A program made the translations under genes and the position numbers. Positions 39,560-48,103 of a stretch of 64,000 nucleotides of DNA are shown here, piece by piece; positions within the stretch are counted from its first letter, which is position 1; every line of letters starts with the position of its first letter. A model generated the notes under the pieces. The model made no database searches and was not told where the DNA came from. It saw nothing but the letters and a program-made list of their open reading frames with translations. The DNA is from Chloroflexi bacterium TSY (GTDB lineage Bacteria; Chloroflexota; Anaerolineae; Caldilineales; Caldilineaceae), in contig JAHBNG010000016.1 in the NCBI GenBank assembly GCA_019217005.1, positions 62,001 through 126,000 of the forward strand. The letters are read 5' to 3'.

Positions 39560-39669
39560 AATCTATCTGCCTCTATACCCATGCAATGAACCTTCATTGT
39601 ACTCTGGCTGGCGACTTTTCTCAAGGATTGGAGATTCGTGAGAAGTGTTTCAGTTTGGGGTAATATCGT

Positions 39670-39698
39670 TTGCATGAACAAATACCCTGCGCTATACT
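39670..39698 (+). promoter_or_regulatory. Candidate promoter of the formate dehydrogenase locus
   Basis: TTGCAT (39670-39675) and TATACT (39693-39698) are spaced by 17 bp, about 50 bp before the first fdh gene start at 39749. It is a good sigma-70-type match in the right place, judged by eye. Confidence 0.5.
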
Positions 39699-39748
39699 CA
39701 ATAAGTTAAAAACAATCTACAAATTCCACGTCTGTTTGGAGTCTCTGA

Positions 39749-41443
39749 ATGACCGCAACGAACACCGAATTGATTGACCGTTGGCGCAATGAACCAGCCC
39801 CTTTGCTGCCGATTCTTCACGCCTTCCATGACCGTGACGGCTATCTGTCCGAGGATGCTCTGCGGAATGTGAGTCGAGCCTTGCGGATTCCTTTGGCGGA
39901 TCTCTATGGCACCGTTACCTTTTATCATCACTTTGCACGGGATCCAGAATTATTGCAAAGTGCACCGCGCGTTTGTAATGGGCCAGTCTGCTCTATGCGT
40001 GGCGGCAACGAGATTCTGGATGTATTCGGCGAGCAGGGCGCAACGCCAATGCCTTGTGCCGGTCGTTGCGATGATCCCACGCCCGTCTTGCAGGGTCACG
40101 AAGTATTGGTTGGCACTTCCGTTGATGCACTCGAAAACCGGCCTACACTTCTGCCGCCACCGAATCCAGGCAATCTGGAAGAGTGTGTCTTTGCAGAGAT
40201 CCGCAAACCAGGACGCGCAACGCTCGCTGGCTATGAGCAAACCAGTGGTTATCGCGCGCTCCACAAAGCGCTTACAGAGTTGAAGCCAGAAGATGTGATC
40301 GAGGTGCTAAATGAGAGTGGCCTGGCTGGACGGGGTGGTGCTGGATTCCCCACAGGGCGAAAATGGCAGGCCGTACGCGATGCCCCAGGTGAACCAAAGA
40401 CAATTGTCTGTAATGCCGATGAGGGCGAACCGGGCTGTTTTAAAGATCGCGCGATCATGGATTACGATCCACACGCCCTACTCGAAGGTATGATCATCGC
40501 AGCATATGCAACCGGTGCCGAACGTGGCTTGATTTATTTGCGTTACGAGTATCCACAGACGCTACAAATTTTAGAAACGGCACTTGCCGAGGCGCAAGAG
40601 GCTGGTTTCGTAGGGAGCAACATTCTGGGGGATGAATTTAGCTGCGAATTATACATCCGGCGGGGTGCTGGCGCTTACATCTGTGGTGAGGAGAGTTCGT
40701 TGCTCAATAGTCTGGAGGGCAAACATCCTTTCCCTCGCAACCGACCGCCCTATCCTGTGACGCATGGTTTCGAGAATCTACCGACTGCTGTCAACAATGT
40801 GGAAACGTTAGTCTCTGTGCCACAGATTCTCCGTAAAGGTGCTGCCTGGTATCAGTCTCTCGGCTTGGGCGAATTGGCTGGCACCTTGGGCGAATTGGCT
40901 GGCACCAAAGTGATCAGCCTATCGGGAGATGTGCAGCGTCCGGGGAACTACGAGGTACCCTTTGGCCTATCGCTTAAGACACTCTTACATGAATGGGCGG
41001 GAGGACCCACTGATGGACGCACGATCCAGGCCGTCACCATGGCTGGACTATCCGGTGGCTTTTTGGCCGGCGAAGCCTTGGAAACCGCAACGCTGGACGA
41101 ACCAAGCATTCGCTCACATGGTTCGATGATGGGAGCAGCGGGGATCATGGTCTTTGATGATAGCCGCAATATGGTAGAGGTTGCACACAATGCAATGTCA
41201 TTCTTTGCCCATGAATCATGCGGGAAATGTTTTCCCTGTCGAATCGGAACCCAACGGCTTACTGAGCGGCTAAACGGCATGGGACCGACTGTTCTGGATG
41301 ACTGGTTGGCTGAAGTTCGGGATATCGGGCACACAATGAAGGAAGTGAGTGCCTGTGGCTTAGGCGTGGCAGCACCACTCGTGACTGATAGTCTCGTGCG
41401 CTTTTTTCCGGATCAAGTTGCAGAACATGTGGAGAAATTATAG
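39749..41443 (+). CDS. NADH-binding subunit of NAD-dependent formate dehydrogenase (NuoE-NuoF fusion)
   Basis: The 564-aa protein fuses a NuoE-like thioredoxin [2Fe-2S] domain to a NuoF-like part. The NuoE-like domain has CNGPVC and CAGRC as cluster ligands, about residues 76-116. NuoF features are the NADH/FMN loops GRGGAGFPTGRKW and NADEGEPGCFKDR, the ...RRGAGAYICGEESSLL segment, and the [4Fe-4S] ligands SCGKCFPCRIGTQ with the last Cys in SACGLGVA. It passes electrons between the formate-oxidising subunit and NAD. A 21-bp tandem duplication at 40868-40909 repeats LGELAGT in frame, within the region before the last domain. It is followed four bases later by the next subunit, so they form an operon. 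Confidence 0.92.
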   Translation: MTATNTELIDRWRNEPAPLLPILHAFHDRDGYLSEDALRNVSRALRIPLADLYGTVTFYHHFARDPELLQSAPRVCNGPVCSMRGGNEILDVFGEQGATPMPCAGRCDDPTPVLQGHEVLVGTSVDALENRPTLLPPPNPGNLEECVFAEIRKPGRATLAGYEQTSGYRALHKALTELKPEDVIEVLNESGLAGRGGAGFPTGRKWQAVRDAPGEPKTIVCNADEGEPGCFKDRAIMDYDPHALLEGMIIAAYATGAERGLIYLRYEYPQTLQILETALAEAQEAGFVGSNILGDEFSCELYIRRGAGAYICGEESSLLNSLEGKHPFPRNRPPYPVTHGFENLPTAVNNVETLVSVPQILRKGAAWYQSLGLGELAGTLGELAGTKVISLSGDVQRPGNYEVPFGLSLKTLLHEWAGGPTDGRTIQAVTMAGLSGGFLAGEALETATLDEPSIRSHGSMMGAAGIMVFDDSRNMVEVAHNAMSFFAHESCGKCFPCRIGTQRLTERLNGMGPTVLDDWLAEVRDIGHTMKEVSACGLGVAAPLVTDSLVRFFPDQVAEHVEKL

Positions 41444-41447
41444 ATTT

Positions 41448-42128
41448 ATGAGTATCAGCATAACTGAACCATCTCGACAGAGTATGTTCATTGACGGCGA
41501 AGAGGTTTCCTTTACGGAAGGCGAAACCGTCTACGAAGTCGCGGAACGCCATCAAAAAACGATCCCCACACTTTGCTACGACCCACGTTTGGACGCGTTT
41601 GGCAGTTGTCGCCTCTGTGTTGTTGAGGTCGAAGGGATTCGCAACCCGGTGGCCTCTTGTACAACAAAAGCAACGCCAGGCATGCATGTTCAAACGGCGA
41701 CTGACCGTGTGGAAGCGCATCGTAAAACATTGCTCGAGATGGTTGTCTCAGAGAACCCAACGCTGACTGTTGATCCGTTGCGCAGTTACTCGTCGCAAGA
41801 ATTGATCACATTAGTCGATCGCTACAATGCACAGACAGGTCGCTTTGCTGGTGCTCATTCTGGGCATAGCAAAGATGATGATAATCCGTTTTTATTGCGT
41901 GATTACGATCTTTGTATCTCGTGTTATCGTTGTGTGCGCGTCTGTGCCGAACAAGAAGGAGATTATGCCATTAGCGTGATGAACCGTGGTTTTCACACGC
42001 AGATTACCACCGAGTTTGATGGCCTTCTCAAAGATTCGGCCTGCACTTTTTGCGGTCAATGCGTGCAAACCTGTCCTACCGGGGCATTAGGAGACAAGAA
42101 AGCATTACGCTTTGCAAGCAGTGAATAG
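41448..42128 (+). CDS. Iron-sulfur subunit (NuoG N-terminal-like) of formate dehydrogenase
   Basis: The 226-aa protein starts at ATG 41448, behind GGAGAA. A plant-type [2Fe-2S] ferredoxin domain has CYDPRLDAFGSCRLC and then C in VASCTT. The His-Cys region is ...LRSYSSQELITLV. A two-[4Fe-4S] ferredoxin domain has CISCYRCVRVC and CTFCGQCVQTCPTGAL. In many FDHs and hydrogenases this module is the N-terminus of the catalytic subunit; here it is a separate gene. It would link the FMN subunit upstream to the molybdenum/tungsten subunit encoded at 45869. An IS and a kinase gene now lie between them. Confidence 0.9.
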   Translation: MSISITEPSRQSMFIDGEEVSFTEGETVYEVAERHQKTIPTLCYDPRLDAFGSCRLCVVEVEGIRNPVASCTTKATPGMHVQTATDRVEAHRKTLLEMVVSENPTLTVDPLRSYSSQELITLVDRYNAQTGRFAGAHSGHSKDDDNPFLLRDYDLCISCYRCVRVCAEQEGDYAISVMNRGFHTQITTEFDGLLKDSACTFCGQCVQTCPTGALGDKKALRFASSE

Positions 42129-42214
42129 GCATGTTGTAGCAGTTGTTAGGCCATTCCAGAGAAATAAATCTCTGATTTGCCAAGTCGATTTCTCGGGAAT
42201 GGCTTGAACTTTTC

Positions 42215-43847
42215 GGGCTGGTTCAAAAATAGGTTGACAAAGAAGAGAGTACGTTAACAAGAGAATAGGTTAGAGAAAGAGGCTCCTGTTCAGGCAAAAT
42301 AAGGGTGTTCAGACCAAAATAGCCAAAAAGGAGCCTCTAAATGTCAGAGTATCGAACAGACCCCCTATCATTGTCAACCCGAATCGATCTTGCGTTGGAA
42401 ATGCTCAACCCGAATCGAGAGTGGGGGAGAGTGAGCGAACTGTCAACGGCGTACAATGTGTCTCGAACGTGGCTCTATAAGTTGAGAGAGCGGTGAAGCG
42501 GCGCTGAAAGCGATCTTGTCGCCAGTGAGTCCAGGACCGCAGCCGAAAAGCCATGTGATCGAAGTGGATGAGACGTTCATCCGACGAACCATAACGGTGT
42601 TGCCGATGCTGCGAGGAAGCGTACGAGATATCCAAAGGGGGTTGGGGTTGCTGCTAGGTGTGGAGCGGTCGGTGGGATTCATCCAAGGGACGCTGGCGGA
42701 AGTTGGAGAACTGGCATCGGCGTACAATGAGAGCATGGTGCCGACGCTGCCGGTGTTGGGGGAAGCGGATGAAATTTTCTGTGGCGACCAACCGTGCCTG
42801 ACGGTGGTGGACGGAGCATCGTTTGCGCTGTTGAATATCTCAGCAGCCGATGCCCGAGATGAAACAACATGGGGGTTGAAGTTTCTCGAATTGCTCGAGC
42901 GAGGCATCACCTTTGATGACTTGGTGACCGATGGGGCTTTGGGCATTCAGGCAGGAGCCAAGGCAGCGGGGATGAATGCGCCACACTCCTATGACCTCTT
43001 TCACCAAATGCAGAATGGCACCAAAATCACCCAACGTCTGGAGAGAAATGGACCAGGCCATGACCGACCGTGACGTAGCGGCAAGAGTTGGACGAGCAGA
43101 CTGCTCCTGCACGTCGCCCTGGGCGACCACGCAAATGCACAGTGACTCTCGAGGTTGCCGACCAAACGGTGCTGACAGCAGTTGACTTGCACGAGAACTG
43201 GACATGGCTTCTCCGAACGGTCCGTCAGGCACTGGAGCCGATTTCACCGACCGGGCAGCTTGTCAACACAGATGCCGCGCAACAAACCATTCTGGCTGCC
43301 ACCCAACTTATGATGGAGATGAACCGCGATGAAATTGCACACTTTGCCACCCAACTGCAGCAGAATCTACCTACATTGCTGGCTCCCCTCCGCCAGAACC
43401 TCTCACCTGAGTACGAAGCCTTCATCACACACCTCTGGACTTATCGCCATGACCATCAACTTCCCATTGAACAGCTTTTCCCTCCCTCCCTCATTGCAGC
43501 CTATGGCTCTTGCCTTCTGGCATGCACTGGATCGCTTCCATCGGGCTTCTTCTCTAGCTGAATCCTTTCATGCTTGGCTCAGGCCCTTTCTTGCAATCCA
43601 TCGCTCTTTGCCCGATTGGTTGGCCGCTCTTTTACAGCTCTTTTGGAATCATCGCACCTTCTCACGTGGCAAACGCTCCGGTCACTCACCCTTAGAACTG
43701 GCTACCGATTCCTATGTCCCTTCTTTGGCTGACGCCCTTGATTCCATTCTTCAGCCTCAACAGCAACTGGCTCTTTAACCTATTCTCTTTTTAACGTGCC
43801 CATTTCAATTTTGTAAACCTAACTCATCCCTTGTTCTGAACCTGCCC
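42215..43847 (+). mobile_element. Decayed 1,633-bp IS with MITE-like ends
   Basis: The left end GGGCTGGTTCA and right end (inverted) GGGCAGGTTCAGAA are followed inward by ATAGGTTGACA or TTAGGTTTACA. These resemble the 155-bp MITE ends (GGGGTGGTTCA, TTAGGTTTACA). The flanking 8-bp duplication AACTTTTC is perfect (42207-42214, 43848-43855), the same length as the MITE duplications. This makes the family a candidate source of the MITE transposase. The copy itself is inactive. Confidence 0.85.
42341..43778 (+). pseudogene. DDE-type transposase, several frameshifts
   Basis: The reading starts at ATG 42341 with a helix-turn-helix (LSTAYNVSRTWLYKLRER) and hits TGA at about 42494. It resumes in another frame (KAILSPVSPGPQPKSHVIEV, VDETFIRRTITVLP, LVTDGALGIQAGAKAAGMNA) until about 43073. 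It shifts again (EQTAPARRPGRPRKCTV...) to about 43500, and ends in a third frame (ASSLAESFHAWLRPFLAIH, FWNHRTFSRGKRSGHSPLEL). At least three frame changes are needed to join the parts. An acidic residue set of DDE type is likely, but the family cannot be named with certainty. Confidence 0.7.
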
Positions 43848-43895
43848 AACTTTTCCAGATCAAATTAGGGATTTTAATTGTTGGAAAAGCCTTGA

Positions 43896-45806
43896 ATGAA
43901 AGAAATTATAGAAAAACTTGAGGGACAACTTGAACGTGTAACAGATATCCAAGAACGCATCGACATTCTCAATAAGCTAGCATTGGAATATCAAATGCGT
44001 GACCAGTTGCATATGATGACCTTAGCGGAAGAAGCAATTGCATTAGCAACAAGCGGAGAGTTTGCAGACGCGCCATATGAATTGGGGATAGCCAAAAGTA
44101 GATTTGCAATGGGTATTGCCAAATGGGATGCGGGCAAAGTAGACGAAGCCCTTCTTCTCTTTCATCAGGCCCTTGACTACATTGAGCCTCGTTCTCTCCA
44201 TACCGAGTTGATGGATCTTGTTCATTGGTTAGGTAATTGCTATTGTGCGTTGGATGATTATTCAACGGCGATCGAATATTATTTGCGCCAGCTCGAGCTC
44301 GGTCAGCTGCACGAGAATGCAGACGCAATCAGCAATGCATATCAGGGATTAGGCCATGTCTACGCATCACTTGGACAGATTGATCAAGCCATTGATGCTC
44401 AATTACGTGGCATCAAGAATCAATCAACCAATCGGAAGCTTCAGTGGACTTTGCATCATAACATTGCCGGTAATTACATAACAGCAGGAAAACATGATGA
44501 AGCGCTTGAACATGCATGTCAAGCTCTAAAAATCGCTCAGTCACGCCAAAGTCCAATTGCAGAAGGTTTGTCGCGGTTGGCTATTGCTTCCGCCTATTTA
44601 ATGCAAGGAAAAGCGCACAAAGTAGCCGAACATCTAGAAAAAAACCTGGCCTTTTTAGAAGAATCACAGGCACAAAATTTAAAAATTGATACATTCGTTG
44701 TCTATGGTGAATATTATTTAGTATTGGGGCAAACCGAAAGAGGTATTGACTATCTGAAGCGGGCTCTGCAGCTTACCGAGTCGGAAGATACCGACGGCTA
44801 TCATACGTATGAAATAGACAAAAAGCTAGCAGATGCCTATGAGCAGATAAGTGAGTTATCTCTGGCATTACATCATTTTCATCGGTTTTGTGCCGGAAAA
44901 GAAGCACAGCTCAAAACGCAATCTCAGCAGCAGCTGAAATCAATCGAAATCATATTGCAAACAAAAACAGCCAAGCGAGAAGCAGAACTCTTGCAGGCGC
45001 GCAATGAAGAACTGGAGCAACGTGTCGCTGAACGAACGCGTGAATTGCAAGATGCGCTCCAACGTGAACGTCAGCTGATTCAGGAAGTGGAGCAAGCTTT
45101 ATCGCAAGCGACAGATCTAAACAGACTGAAATCGCATATCATTTCAACTGTTTCACATGAATTCCGAACCCCCTTAACGGTCATTAACAGCTCAACTGAT
45201 TTTGTTATCAAATGCTACTCTCGTTTGTCTTCTGAAAAAATTAATGAGATTCATCAACGAATTAGTCGTTCAATCTTTTATCTCAGCCAACTATTAGAAG
45301 ATGTCTCGTTGGTGGAACAATTCAACGGAGGAGAAGTGCAACCAAAGTTGGAAACGCTATCTCTTCCACAACTTTATCAAAAACTTGATGAATTGATTAC
45401 TCGTGAATCTAACCATGTGGAAATCAAACCCACAATTGATCAGGAAACAAAAGGTGTCCAAATCCGCACAGATCCGAAACTTTTACGACAGATTCTCAGA
45501 CATTTATTGAGCAATGCACAGAAATACTCCGCTCAAGAAGAGCCAATCCAGGTCACTCTATCGAGAGAGGCAAACAAAATTCTACTAACGGTTTCAGACA
45601 AGGGGATTGGTATTTCTTCTCAGGATATTCCCAGAATATTCGAACTATTTTATCGAGGTCGTAACGTTGCAGCCAGAAAAGGGTTGGGGGTCGGATTATA
45701 TATTGTGCAAAAGAGTGTTGAAACATTGGACGGCTCTGTAACAGTAAATTCTAACGGGGAAGATTCGGGATCTGAATTTACTGTTCGTATCCCTGCTTTC
45801 ATATAA
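43896..45806 (+). CDS. TPR-containing sensor histidine kinase, soluble
   Basis: In the 636-aa protein, residues about 1-350 are tetratricopeptide-like repeats (YQGLGHVYASLGQIDQAIDA, HHNIAGNYITAGKHDEALEH). A coiled coil follows at about 355-410 (ELEQRVAERTRELQDALQRE). The HisKA domain has SHIISTVSHEFRTPLTVI with the phosphorylated His near residue 425. The ATPase domain has LRHLLSNAQKYSAQ (N box), VSDKGIGISSQDI (G1), ELFYRGR (F) and KGLGVGLYIVQK (G2). No membrane helix or receiver is present, so it senses a cytoplasmic cue, probably through the TPRs. It sits between two formate dehydrogenase genes, but its partner regulator is not nearby. Confidence 0.92.
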   Translation: MKEIIEKLEGQLERVTDIQERIDILNKLALEYQMRDQLHMMTLAEEAIALATSGEFADAPYELGIAKSRFAMGIAKWDAGKVDEALLLFHQALDYIEPRSLHTELMDLVHWLGNCYCALDDYSTAIEYYLRQLELGQLHENADAISNAYQGLGHVYASLGQIDQAIDAQLRGIKNQSTNRKLQWTLHHNIAGNYITAGKHDEALEHACQALKIAQSRQSPIAEGLSRLAIASAYLMQGKAHKVAEHLEKNLAFLEESQAQNLKIDTFVVYGEYYLVLGQTERGIDYLKRALQLTESEDTDGYHTYEIDKKLADAYEQISELSLALHHFHRFCAGKEAQLKTQSQQQLKSIEIILQTKTAKREAELLQARNEELEQRVAERTRELQDALQRERQLIQEVEQALSQATDLNRLKSHIISTVSHEFRTPLTVINSSTDFVIKCYSRLSSEKINEIHQRISRSIFYLSQLLEDVSLVEQFNGGEVQPKLETLSLPQLYQKLDELITRESNHVEIKPTIDQETKGVQIRTDPKLLRQILRHLLSNAQKYSAQEEPIQVTLSREANKILLTVSDKGIGISSQDIPRIFELFYRGRNVAARKGLGVGLYIVQKSVETLDGSVTVNSNGEDSGSEFTVRIPAFI

Positions 45807-45809
45807 AAA

Positions 45810-45845
45810 CCTATCCGGAAAGTGGTTGTGAGTCCAGACAGATAA
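45810..45845 (+). repeat. Half copy of the 78-bp inverted repeat
   Basis: CCTATCCGGAAAGTGGTTGT followed by GAGTCCAGACAG matches the left half of the family, four bases after the kinase stop. The right half is absent. Confidence 0.6.
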
Positions 45846-45868
45846 TCATACGCAAAAGGGAATAGACA

Positions 45869-47971
45869 ATGACTTCGACAGGTTCTCCTCATGAATCTTC
45901 TTTAGAAGCAGTAGGCATCAACAAAACTCGCTCCATTTGCGGCTATTGCGGTGTCGGCTGTTCGGTCGACATCATGACCCGAGGCAACAAAATTGTTGGA
46001 ATCCAGCCCGCAATGGATGGACCAGCCAACGAAGGTGCTCTGTGCATCAAGGGGCAATTTGCCTACGATTTTGTCCAGCATCCAGACCGACTCAGCAAAC
46101 CGCTGGTGCGTCGAGCGGATGGTCAACTTCATGAAACCACTTGGGACGAGGCGCTCGACGTCGCTGCCGCGGGCTTCAGGGAAGTAGCAGAAAAATATGG
46201 TCGTCATAGCATTTACGGCGTAGCATCGGGACGTACACCAAGCGAAGCCGCGTACACAATGCAGAAATTCATTCGAGTAGGTTATGGAACCCATTACATC
46301 GACAACTGTAGCCGTGCCTGACACGCCCCCACAGTCGCCGGTCTGGCGGCAAACATTGGGCGCGGTGCCATGTCAAATCCATTGGCCGATATGGAGAAAC
46401 CGGATGTCATCTTCTGTATTGGGACAAATATGACCGAGTGTCACCCAGTAGCAGCGACGCGGCTGAAGAAGGCCTTGGCTCGCGGCGCAAAAATGATTGT
46501 AGCAGATCCGCGCCGGATCCGGTTGGCTGAGATGGCCGACATCTACCTGCCCATTCGTGTCGGCTCAGACACGGCGCTATTGCTGGCAATGGCCCATGTG
46601 ATTGCGCGCGAAGAACTGATCGACGATGAGTTTGTTGAGACGCGTACGTCTGGCAGTGCAGAATTCTTGCACCATATCCAGCAATTTACACCAGAATGGG
46701 CGGCTGAAATCACGAAGGTACCGGCCGCAGACATCGAAGCAGCAGCAAAACTCTATGGTAAAGCTGATAAAGGCGCCATCTACTATACACTGGGAATCAC
46801 AGAGCATATCTGTGGTGTCGACAATGTCCAGAGTCTTTGCAACCTGGTATTGATGACGGGCAATATCGGACGTGAGGGCACTGGCATCAACCCGATGCGC
46901 GGCCAAAACAACATTCAGGGTGCCGGTGATTCTGGTGCATTGCCGAATAACTATCCTGGATTTCAACCCGTAGATAACGCAGAAAATCAAGCCAAATTTG
47001 AAGAACTCTATGGACGCAAGATCGATCTAGAACGAGGCATCACGAAGGTGACAGCGCTTGAGCTATGTGGGGATCAGATTCATGCCATGTTGATCGATGG
47101 AGAAAATACACTTGTGTCCGATCCAGATCGCAAACATGGCGAACGTGCACTACGCAGCCTTGAACACTTGGTTGTAATTGATATCTTCCCCAGCGAAACA
47201 ACTGAGCTGGCACATGTGGTTCTGCCAGCCACAGGTTGGGCGGAGACCGACGGTTACTTTATCAATACAGAGCGGCGTCTTCAACGTGTTCGCAAAGCGG
47301 TCGATGCACCAGGCGATGCCATGCCGGATTGGTGGATTGTCAGTCAAATAGCGCAGCGACTTGGCTTTGCTGGTTTTGACTACGATTCGCCCAAGGCAAT
47401 CTTCGACGAACTGTGTAGCCTATCACCCATCTATGCTGGCGTCGATTGGGATCTGGCAGAATCGGGTCAATATCAATGGCCAATTCCATATAAAGGTCAT
47501 CCAGGAACACCCCGTCTTCATGAAGATGAATTTACCAATGGTCGTGGCAAGTTCTCCATGACGACTTATCGGGATCCTGCCGAAATTGTCGATGACGATT
47601 ATCCAGTTTGGCTCACGACAGGGCGTCGTTTAGAATCTTACCACACGCGGACGCAGACGGGACGTGCCCATGGGATTGACTATTTGCTTTCAGAAGAGTT
47701 GTTAGAAGTTCATCCCGATGATGTTGCCATCTGGGGGCTGACTGATGGAGGCTGGGCGAAAATTGCCAGTAAACGTGGCGCCATTCAAATCAAAGTGAAA
47801 GCCACAACGCGCTCTCCCCGCGGCACAGTTTTCTCTAGCTTCAGCTTTAATGACGCTCCCATCAACTTCTTGACTGGTGGTGGCTATGATCCCATTACTC
47901 ATACAGCCGAGTTGAAAGTTTGTCCTGTGCGTGTAATGCCGATCGAAAAAAGAGTATTGGCTTCTGATTAG
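45869..47971 (+). CDS. fdhA: Formate dehydrogenase catalytic subunit, selenoprotein
   Basis: With TGA 46319-46321 read as selenocysteine (residue 151), the frame is 700 aa. The N-terminal [4Fe-4S] site is ICGYCGVGC plus ALCIKGQ. Around the Sec codon the protein reads NCSRA-U-HAPTVAGLAAN, matching the RV-U-HGPSVAG site of E. coli FdhF. Further features are FCIGTNMTECHPVAATRLKK, MTGNIGREGTGINPMRGQNN with VQGA-like NIQGAGDSGALP, and the C-terminal molybdopterin dinucleotide-binding part (VWLTTGRRLESYHTRTQTGR). It oxidises formate at a Mo or W bis-pyranopterin centre and passes electrons to the ferredoxin and NuoEF-like subunits upstream. Read as an ordinary stop, only an inactive 150-residue N-terminus would result. 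Confidence 0.93.
46322..46362 (+). promoter_or_regulatory. Bacterial SECIS element
   Basis: Directly after the UGA, the RNA can form a lower stem CGCCC (46324-46328) with GGGCG (46358-46362). An upper stem GTCGCC (46334-46339) pairs with GGCGGC (46345-46350), closed by the loop GGUCU. The loop begins 18 nt after the UGA. To my knowledge loop and spacing match the E. coli fdhF SECIS bound by SelB. This supports selenocysteine insertion. Confidence 0.88.
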
Positions 47972-48033
47972 CTTTCAGCCTGTCGAGCGGCTGAGAGATT
48001 GAATCAGTTATTGCTTTGTACAATATCCAATAA

Positions 48034-48079
48034 AAAAACAGGGTGTAACAAGCATTCTCACTAGTTACACCCTGTTTTT
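48034..48079. terminator. Bidirectional terminator between fdhA and rpoC
   Basis: AAAAACAGGGTGTAAC and GTTACACCCTGTTTTT form a perfect 16-bp stem with a 14-nt loop. There is a T run at one side and an A run at the other. It serves the convergent fdhA and rpoC transcripts. Confidence 0.9.
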
Positions 48080-48103
48080 ATTTTCAAATAGATACTACGC
48101 CGC

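Larger units (their letters stand above)
42148..43892. repeat. 104-bp repeat, copy 3, split by an IS
   Basis: The halves 42148-42214 and 43856-43892 join to about 104 bp with ends AGGCCATTCCAGAG and TTGGAAAAGCCT. The IS at 42215-43847 and one AACTTTTC duplication lie between them. The repeat was therefore present before the IS arrived. Its right end touches the start of the kinase gene. Confidence 0.75.
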
